From positions 1 to 5,786 of the forward strand of contig CAYMCJ010000057.1 of assembly GCA_964388985.1 (NCBI GenBank): a DNA stretch of 5,786 nucleotides, written 5' to 3'. A program made the position numbers and the translations under genes. Each line of letters begins with the position of its first letter. The stretch's first letter is position 1. This DNA comes from CAYMCJ01 sp964388985. GTDB taxonomy: Bacteria > Patescibacteriota > Patescibacteriia > Patescibacteriales > CAYMCJ01. Below are positions 1 through 4,934 of the stretch, piece after piece. Below the pieces are notes generated by a model. That model saw only the letters and a list, made by a program, of their open reading frames with translations. It ran no database searches and was not told the origin of the DNA.

Positions 1-311
1 TCAAAACAAAACTTACTCCCCATTCCTTCACCTTTACTTTCCGCCCAAATTTTTCCCTTGTGCGCTTCTACCATTTCCCTGGCCACATAAAGCCCCAGGC
101 CGGTTCCTTCCGTATGTATAACCGAGGTGCCCTGACCGCGAGAAAACTTTTTAAACAAATTGGACCTATCCGCCTCTCTAATTCCCATACCGCTGTCGGA
201 AACGCAAAACCGCATTTTTTTACCAACCGCTTCCAGGCTAACGGTAAGACTGCCTTTTTTAGTATATTTGATGGCATTATCAATTAAATTCATCACCACC
301 TGCCTAATTTT
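1..311 (-). pseudogene. Truncated 3' remnant of a sensor histidine kinase (HATPase end only)
   Basis: Read on the minus strand in the frame matching the kinase at the right edge, this stretch is open and encodes the ATP-binding end of a histidine kinase: N box NLIDNAIKYT, G1 box DSGMGI, F box LFKKFSRG and G2 box GTGLGLYVA, running to ...GSKFCFE at the window edge. The true stop should lie about 14 bases beyond base 1, judging from the intact copy. Upstream the homology ends at about base 311 and the frame meets a TAA at 321-323, so the HisKA domain, the phospho-acceptor histidine and any start are absent. The first ATG is at 291-293, inside the N-box helix. An ATPase-only peptide of about 100 residues could in principle be made there by coupling to the methyltransferase stop 10 bases upstream, but I read it as a broken gene. 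It differs from the intact copy mainly just after G1 (READRSN against NKEYLPN), so it came from a paralog rather than a fresh duplicate. Confidence 0.82.
1..311. repeat. Left copy of a 311-bp direct repeat (histidine kinase 3' end)
   Basis: Bases 1-311 align without gaps to 4951-5261 (offset 4950). By hand count there are 30 mismatches, about 90% identity. Bases 1-83 are identical in the two copies. Seventeen of the mismatches fall in 127-178 and six more by 236. Homology stops sharply at about 311, where this copy passes into the methyltransferase gene. The left limit is set by the window edge and may lie further out. Confidence 0.93.
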
Positions 312-1071
312 TAATAACAATTAATACATTTTCATCATTCCATCTTATTTGTTCTAAATTTTTAAAAGATTGACTTAATTTATCTTCAAATTGATATAAT
401 GACTGAACTAGCTCCTTTTTGCTATAGAGAGAAAAAGTAGAATAATGATTATTATTTACTTTATAAATAAGTGAATCTAAATCAGAGCACCTTTTATATA
501 CAAATTTTTTTATACATTTTATCTGCCAATTATTATTCTTCTTTATTTCTTTTTCCAAATCTTTAATTTCATAAAGTCGCTTCTCTTTTTCATTAAACAA
601 AGGGAAAAAATTACCCCAAATATTCCGCGAGTTTTGCTCTCTTGTGCGAGTATAAATAAACAAATAACCACCTTTTTTAAGGACACGAGCGCTTTGATCT
701 AAAAATATAGCTAAATCAAAATGATGGATAGCATTAAAAGTAAAAATAGCATCCAAAAAACTATCATTAAAAGACAATTGATTGGCCGAAGAATTTACTA
801 AATTAAAATATTTTGATTTTTCTCGTAAATTTTTATACGCTTGTTTTAGCATCGCTTCATTAATGTCAACGCAATAAAGAAACAATCTATCACCGAAATA
901 TTTTAACAATTCAAGAGAATATCTCCCCGTACCACAACCAATATCAGCGGCTACTATTCTGGGTATATTAATTAATTGTTCTTTAATAAATAAAATAGGT
1001 TCTCTATCAGTCGTTCTTAATTTATCATAATCAAAACTAATATCCGAAAAATGTTTTTGCATTGCTATCAT
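304..1071 (-). CDS. Class I SAM-dependent methyltransferase (UbiE / type 11-like)
   Basis: A 255-residue protein with a Rossmann-like methyltransferase fold: motif I ADIGCGTG at 42-49 binds the methionyl part of SAM, the acidic residue D69 in LYCVDINEAML would hold the ribose, LDAIFTFNAIHHF at 106-118 is the motif IV region, and VLKKGGYLFIYTRT at 130-143 is motif VI. The last 100 residues are lysine-rich and are probably the substrate-binding part. I do not recognise the acceptor; small molecule, lipid, protein and RNA are all possible. The start is the first ATG; a second in-frame ATG three codons on (1060-1062) is a fair alternative, and neither has a Shine-Dalgarno-like sequence. The gene begins 43 bp after tRNA-Tyr and is the last of the operon. 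Its TAG stop (304-306) and last codons lie in sequence homologous to the histidine kinase, so the end may have been set by a recombination event. The ending NDENVLIVIKN still looks natural for the family, so little if anything is missing. A SAM synthetase in the same operon fits this activity. Confidence 0.85.
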   Translation of the reverse strand: MIAMQKHFSDISFDYDKLRTTDREPILFIKEQLINIPRIVAADIGCGTGRYSLELLKYFGDRLFLYCVDINEAMLKQAYKNLREKSKYFNLVNSSANQLSFNDSFLDAIFTFNAIHHFDLAIFLDQSARVLKKGGYLFIYTRTREQNSRNIWGNFFPLFNEKEKRLYEIKDLEKEIKKNNNWQIKCIKKFVYKRCSDLDSLIYKVNNNHYSTFSLYSKKELVQSLYQFEDKLSQSFKNLEQIRWNDENVLIVIKN

Positions 1072-1114
1072 AATACTATTAGGTTTGGTCAGTACTTTAT
1101 TAATTTATATCTAG

Positions 1115-1198
1115 TGGGCCGGGCTGGATTCGAACCAACGTAATCACAAGGATGCGAGATTTACAGTCTCGTGCATTTGACCACTCTGCCACCGACCC
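1115..1198 (-). tRNA. tRNA-Tyr (anticodon GTA)
   Basis: Read on the minus strand, the 84-nt gene folds as a class II tRNA. The acceptor stem GGGTCGG / CCGGCCC has one G-U pair, and the discriminator base is A at 1115. The D arm is GCAGAGTGGTCAAATGC, and the anticodon arm is CGAGA-CTGTAAA-TCTCG with GTA at 1162-1164. The 15-nt variable region contains a small ATC/GAT stem, and the T arm is GTTGG-TTCGAAT-CCAGC. The long variable arm with G1-C72 and A73 is the bacterial tyrosine type; archaeal tRNA-Tyr has C1-G72. The 3' CCA is not encoded (ACTAG follows), so it must be added by nucleotidyltransferase. It lies 57 bp downstream of the synthetase that should charge it and 43 bp upstream of the methyltransferase. 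No promoter of its own is visible, so it is probably cut out of the operon transcript. Confidence 0.96.
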
Positions 1199-1255
1199 AT
1201 TAATCAGTAAAAATAATTTTAACTTTTTAATATCTGCGGCACCAAAAACTATCAT

Positions 1256-2428
1256 TTATAAAATTTTTCTAAAATTACCCTTTCTTCCCTTTTGAATAGT
1301 GGATCCTTTATTCACTTGATAATTAGCATCTTTTATCTTTTTCTTATTGACATAAATTGCCCCTTCTTTAATTAGGCGGCGGGCATTAGTTTTACTATCC
1401 GCTAAATTAGATTGAACCAAAATATCTACAATATTATATGAATTCACACGGCAGACAGGAACGTCATCTGGAATCTCCTTATTACGGATAACGGAGTTAA
1501 AATGCAACTCAGCACTACTCATACCTTTTGCGCTCCAATACATCTTTGTAATCTCTCTTGCCAATTCAAGCTTAATGTCTCTTGGGTTCACCTTGGAAGA
1601 ATTAATTTGTTTTTGATATAATTCAATCTTTTTAGTCGCGATTCGTGTGCAATTAATCATAAATGGAATAATCATTTCATCTCTCATACTCATCACTTTC
1701 CCAAACATATTCTTTGGCTCATCTAATATATTTATTGTATTTCCCCAACTTGAACTCATTTTTCTTCCATCTAGTCCTAAAATTAAATTAGTCATTAAAA
1801 TATTTTGGGGTTCTTGGTTATATTCCCTTTGCATTACTCTTCCAGCCAACAAATTAAACCGCTGATCTCTCCCGCCTATTTCCACATCAGATTTAATCGC
1901 GACTGAATCATACCCCTGCATTAAAGGGTATAATAGCTCTCTTAACGAAATTCTTTTACCTGCATTTAAACGTTTATCTATATTTTCGCGTCGTATAAAT
2001 TCTGTTAAAGAAAAAAGATTAGCCTGCCGAGCAATTTCATGATATGTTAAGCCTTTTAACCATTGCGAATTATGATGTATTTCAATCTTCTTTATATCTA
2101 AAATTTTACCACACTGTTCTATATATGTTTTCATATTATTTTTTACTTCAATCTGAGACAACATGGGTCGCTCCGCGTCTTTGTCACTAGTATCGCCGAT
2201 TGCTCCTGTAAAATCACCAATAACCAAAACAATTTTATGCCCCATATCCTGAAAATCTTTCAATTTAAGTAAAGGAACGGATCGCCCAAGGTGAATATTA
2301 GGACTAGTTGGATCAATTCCAAGCTTTATGCGCAATTGCTTACCTGATAATAATTTTTGTCTTAACTCTTCATATTCAATAACTTCACAAACACTTCTAT
2401 CTAAAATTTCTTTTATTTTCATTCGCAT
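1256..2428 (-). CDS. tyrS: Tyrosyl-tRNA synthetase
   Basis: Cytoplasmic class Ic aminoacyl-tRNA synthetase, 390 residues, joining tyrosine to tRNA-Tyr through a tyrosyl-adenylate. The Rossmann catalytic domain carries the HIGH-class signature as HLGR (46-49) within GIDPTSPNIHLGRS, then GDFTGAIGDTSDK (71-83). YPLMQGYDSVAI (167-178) holds the tyrosine-pocket residues Y167, Q171 and D174, followed by VEIGGRDQRFNLL (182-194) and the KMSKS loop as KMSSS (223-227). The C-terminal S4 RNA-binding domain spans about 328-388 (SKTNARRLIKEGAIYVNKKKI). Length and domain order match the bacterial TyrZ-like branch, and nothing essential is missing. The final H of HIGH is R, as I recall for other members of this branch, so this need not mean loss of activity. 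ATG at 2426-2428 is used; the ATG two codons on is equally possible. The gene starts 25 bp after the kinase stop and is followed by tRNA-Tyr, its expected substrate. Whether it is the cell's only TyrRS or a second, specialised copy cannot be seen here. Confidence 0.95.
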   Translation of the reverse strand: MRMKIKEILDRSVCEVIEYEELRQKLLSGKQLRIKLGIDPTSPNIHLGRSVPLLKLKDFQDMGHKIVLVIGDFTGAIGDTSDKDAERPMLSQIEVKNNMKTYIEQCGKILDIKKIEIHHNSQWLKGLTYHEIARQANLFSLTEFIRRENIDKRLNAGKRISLRELLYPLMQGYDSVAIKSDVEIGGRDQRFNLLAGRVMQREYNQEPQNILMTNLILGLDGRKMSSSWGNTINILDEPKNMFGKVMSMRDEMIIPFMINCTRIATKKIELYQKQINSSKVNPRDIKLELAREITKMYWSAKGMSSAELHFNSVIRNKEIPDDVPVCRVNSYNIVDILVQSNLADSKTNARRLIKEGAIYVNKKKIKDANYQVNKGSTIQKGRKGNFRKIL

Positions 2429-2453
2429 AGTTTTAAAATGATATAATCAATGT

Positions 2454-3383
2454 CTATAATAACTTCTTATATTTTCGCTCTAATTCTAAAAATCGCTTTA
2501 TGGCAAAACCAATTTTCCGTTGATTGACATTTATTATATAAAAAGATAAGATGGAGAGTAAATGTCTTAGCGCATACAAATAAATTAACCTCATTTTGTC
2601 TTCCGAAAAATTATCAAGATATTTTAAATGCTTCTTTGATATATTATCTTTCGCTATTATTATACCAATATCATATGCTGGATCTCCTGCAAAACAATTC
2701 TGTAAATCAAGTGAGTATAACTTTTCATCATTAGTAATTATAAAATTATAATAATTATAATCACCGTATAGCAATCTTGACTCGTCTAATTTAAATTGAA
2801 ATTTTGATAACTCGCTAAAAACATAATTTATATCCACATCATGACTAATAATTAATTCTCTACATGTATCTATATTTTCTAATTTCATTAAAAAATCTAT
2901 CCATTTTTTATTCCTGCCAATAAAATGACTATCAAGCCACCCGAAACCGCACATTTTTATTGAGTGAATTATATTATAACTATTAAATATATTCTTATAA
3001 AATTTGACTTTATTATTATGGAAGAAAAAATTTTTACCTGATATATATTCAAGAATTAATATTTCATGTTGCGGAATTATATTATTATTTTTATCAAAAT
3101 AACTTATTACCGCAGGCACAATTCCACCTTTTTTTGTAATATTTCTTAATGCCCAAGCCTCTCTTCTGAGTGAATTTTCATACCAAAGTGGGGAAATTTT
3201 GCAAAAATATTTTTTTCTCTGAGCTATTATTCTATAATTCCGATTAACGTTTCCAAATGGAATTTTCTCTATTTTTATTAATTTTTCAGAAAAAATATAA
3301 TTTAATCTGCCGGAAAAAACTAACTTGTCAACCGCTAAAAATCCTGTTTTACTATAATCTGTCTCTAAATCCATAAGATTCAT
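2454..3383 (-). CDS. Divergent APH-fold (aminoglycoside/choline kinase-like) phosphotransferase
   Basis: A 309-residue soluble protein with the order of motifs of the APH / choline kinase family (protein-kinase-like fold). These are a nucleotide-loop-like PFGNVNRNYRI (42-52), candidate ATP-phosphate lysine K62 in FCKIS, its possible partner E75 in RREAWALR, a hinge-like ILILEYISG (108-116), the catalytic loop YGDYNYYNF (206-214) with D208 and N213, and metal-binding D226 in LYSLDLQNCFAGDPAYDIG. The usual HGD is YGD and the usual DFG/DFE is DLQ, so it is far from well-known members, but the key Asp, Asn and Asp remain and activity is plausible. The family phosphorylates small molecules (choline, homoserine, aminoglycosides, sugars and others); I cannot name the substrate. 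Antibiotic resistance is possible but nothing specific supports it. It lies 35 bp after the SAM synthetase and 25 bp before tyrS. It is among the most AT-rich genes in the window, with many Lys, Asn, Ile and Tyr codons. The start is the first ATG; a second lies three codons on. Confidence 0.75.
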   Translation of the reverse strand: MNLMDLETDYSKTGFLAVDKLVFSGRLNYIFSEKLIKIEKIPFGNVNRNYRIIAQRKKYFCKISPLWYENSLRREAWALRNITKKGGIVPAVISYFDKNNNIIPQHEILILEYISGKNFFFHNNKVKFYKNIFNSYNIIHSIKMCGFGWLDSHFIGRNKKWIDFLMKLENIDTCRELIISHDVDINYVFSELSKFQFKLDESRLLYGDYNYYNFIITNDEKLYSLDLQNCFAGDPAYDIGIIIAKDNISKKHLKYLDNFSEDKMRLIYLYALRHLLSILSFYIINVNQRKIGFAIKRFLELERKYKKLL

Positions 3384-3418
3384 ACTTTAACAAAATCATT
3401 GCTCTTATGCTATCAACT

Positions 3419-4657
3419 TCAATATAACTGATACTTATTTTTTAACAAACCTTGAGTTAAAATCGGTATGCTATAAAGTTGATTGTCCACAAATTTTTTT
3501 AATCCCCTTTCATCACCGAAAGACGCTGGAACGACTAGATTAATAATCCAAGGCTCTAATAAATTATGCCCTGTTTGACTCACTAAATAAACACTATTAG
3601 CAATTTTGTATTTTTTATAAATATTTTTAGAAATCTCCTGAGCTGCTACATTGTATAGTTTACCAATATGATAAACCGGATTTTTTCCACACGCACCTTC
3701 CATACTTGTCGGGCGCAATAAAGATATTAAACCGTTTATCCTATTACCTCTTCCAACTAAACCCTCATCTCCACTTTCAATAGATGACCCTGTCGCAGTT
3801 AAATATAAATCACATGTTTTATAATCATCACGTGTATTTATATCTAATTTAAATTCAACAACACTAGGATTATGCTTATCAGCAATTGACTTAATAATTC
3901 TCTTTACCTTATTTAGATTAGATTTATATTTTTGTAAATTTTTTACATAGTTGGCAATCTGGGGCACACAAATTGTCATATGGTAATTATTCTTTTTGCG
4001 AAAAGACATTATTTTAATATCTGAACCAATCCAATAATTCTTTTTGCGAAAACTATTTGAATTTAAATAATTCTCGATTTTCAATACTAACAATTCAAGA
4101 TTAGAATATGGCGCATACCCCACTCCTAACGAAGTATCATTAGCGCGAGGATTATTTAATTCATCTAAGTCATCAATTCCTCTTGGCTCAAAGAAAAAAT
4201 GCCTTGTATTTTTTACAGATGCTTTTCCATAAAGTTTACCAGGGCTACTTTGACTACTTAAATTATAATGTATACATAAGTCATTATTGACATCTATTAT
4301 GGGTAGTTTCCTCTTAAAAAAAATTTTCGTCCATTTAGTTAATAGTTTCCTTACCGGAATTTGCTTTCCAGCAAAACTTGTCGATACGCGCCCATTAAGA
4401 AGCACTCTGATTGGGTTTACTAAATACCCCTTGCCAAAGGCAACATAAGAAGAACCGCCAAGCAAACCCACTTTATCAAAATTGTGATGAAGAATGGCAC
4501 CAAAATTATTTAAAGTAAAACGAGAATATTCTACCGATAATTTTTCTGCTAAGGCATCGGCTATGGTATCTGGATGACCCACGCCTTTTCTTTCTACAAA
4601 TTCAAAATCTGAAGTTGTTATAAAATTTTTACTTTTCGAAATGATTATATTTCGCAT
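3419..4657 (-). CDS. mat: S-adenosylmethionine synthetase, archaeal type (PF01941 family)
   Basis: Methionine adenosyltransferase makes SAM from methionine and ATP in the cytoplasm. At 412 residues it has the length and motifs of the archaeal (gamma) family rather than bacterial MetK. These are FVERKGVGHPDTIAD (20-33), NDTSLGVGYAP (173-183), the glycine-rich GDEGLVGRGNRINGL (296-310), and RPTSMEGACGKNPVYHIGK (315-333), the most conserved block of that family. I see no disrupted motif. It is the first gene after the promoter at 4706-4734, starts at ATG 4655-4657 with no clear Shine-Dalgarno sequence, and ends in TGA 35 bp before the kinase. It can supply the methyltransferase at the end of the operon. 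Lysine- and asparagine-rich stretches, with FRKKN occurring twice 16 residues apart (203-207 and 219-223), give it an AT-drifted look. An archaeal-type enzyme beside plainly bacterial tRNA and TyrRS suggests acquisition by transfer, although this family is known to be scattered in bacteria. Confidence 0.93.
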   Translation of the reverse strand: MRNIIISKSKNFITTSDFEFVERKGVGHPDTIADALAEKLSVEYSRFTLNNFGAILHHNFDKVGLLGGSSYVAFGKGYLVNPIRVLLNGRVSTSFAGKQIPVRKLLTKWTKIFFKRKLPIIDVNNDLCIHYNLSSQSSPGKLYGKASVKNTRHFFFEPRGIDDLDELNNPRANDTSLGVGYAPYSNLELLVLKIENYLNSNSFRKKNYWIGSDIKIMSFRKKNNYHMTICVPQIANYVKNLQKYKSNLNKVKRIIKSIADKHNPSVVEFKLDINTRDDYKTCDLYLTATGSSIESGDEGLVGRGNRINGLISLLRPTSMEGACGKNPVYHIGKLYNVAAQEISKNIYKKYKIANSVYLVSQTGHNLLEPWIINLVVPASFGDERGLKKFVDNQLYSIPILTQGLLKNKYQLY

Positions 4658-4705
4658 AATAAAATTTTATTAATAATTCAACCTAAATATTCTTCTTTGT
4701 AAATA

Positions 4706-4734
4706 ACTATATCTAACCGTTCTCATTTTGTCAA
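4706..4734 (-). promoter_or_regulatory. Sigma-70 type promoter of the operon
   Basis: On the minus strand a perfect -35 TTGACA (4729-4734) is followed by a 17-bp spacer and the -10 TATAGT (4706-4711), one base from consensus. Transcription should start near 4698-4700, leaving a leader of about 41-43 nt before the SAM synthetase ATG at 4657. It is the only near-consensus promoter I found ahead of the five-gene run. No terminator is obvious within that run, so it may drive everything down to the methyltransferase. Confidence 0.72.
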
Positions 4735-4907
4735 TCAACGTCACATTGCACACACCCCTCCTAAATTTTTATTCTTTTGCATTCTCTCATGGGCTTATCC
4801 TAAGCTTTAAAAATAAATTTTAAAAAATTGTAATTTCCTATAATTATTGTCATCATAAAATCAATAATTTTTTAGAGATATAATTAAATTTATAAATTAA
4901 TAACACT

Positions 4908-4925
4908 CTGCGGTCTCTGCCACAG
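4908..4925 (-). terminator. Possible weak terminator hairpin after the histidine kinase
   Basis: On the minus strand CTGTGG-cagaga-CCGCAG can form a 6-bp stem with one G-U pair, starting 9 bases after the kinase TAG stop. It is followed by an A/T-rich stretch (AGTGTTATTAATTT) rather than a clean run of T, so termination would be weak. The position is right for ending the kinase transcript before the promoter of the next operon. Confidence 0.38.
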
Positions 4926-4934
4926 GGAATTTTA

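Larger units (their letters stand above)
4658..4934. other. AT-rich intergenic region between kinase stop and SAM synthetase
   Basis: This 277-bp spacer holds a hairpin just after the histidine kinase stop (4908-4925), a long A/T-rich tract (about 4800-4905), a short perfect inverted repeat gctta-tcc-taagc (4793-4805), an AGGAGG on the minus strand (4757-4762), and the promoter at 4706-4734. I see no SAM riboswitch: the predicted leader is only about 40 nt and carries no long conserved stem. No convincing gene is present. Confidence 0.7.

Noticed and set aside
68..283. Parallel 71-residue minus-strand frames here and at 5018-5233
   Set aside because: Both are out-of-frame shadows of the histidine kinase HATPase region. 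They resemble each other only because the underlying DNA is repeated.
60..287. Plus-strand frame of 75 codons
   Set aside because: It is antisense to the kinase remnant, and its low-complexity translation shows no family features.
1647..1865. Plus-strand frame antisense to tyrS
   Set aside because: It lies wholly inside the well-supported tyrS gene and has no start signal of its own.
3989..4052. A 16-bp exact direct repeat (3989-4004 and 4037-4052) inside the SAM synthetase gene, in frame, 48 bp apart
   Set aside because: It encodes FRKKN twice, but the residues around it do not repeat and the second copy falls at a normal family position. It is probably chance in lysine-rich sequence.
4741..4782. 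Minus-strand 13-codon frame (MQKNKNLGGVCAM) and other short frames beginning near an AGGAGG at 4757-4762
   Set aside because: A leader peptide was considered, but these frames start upstream of the predicted promoter's transcription start and would not be on its transcript. They show no run of regulatory codons.
4793..4805. Inverted repeat gctta-tcc-taagc as an operator
   Set aside because: It lies about 60 bp upstream of the -35 with a 5-bp arm and a 3-base loop. That is too short in AT-rich DNA to support a binding-site call.
4658..4934. SAM riboswitch ahead of the SAM synthetase
   Set aside because: The leader after the predicted start is only about 40 nt, and no multi-stem core or terminator switch is visible in the spacer.
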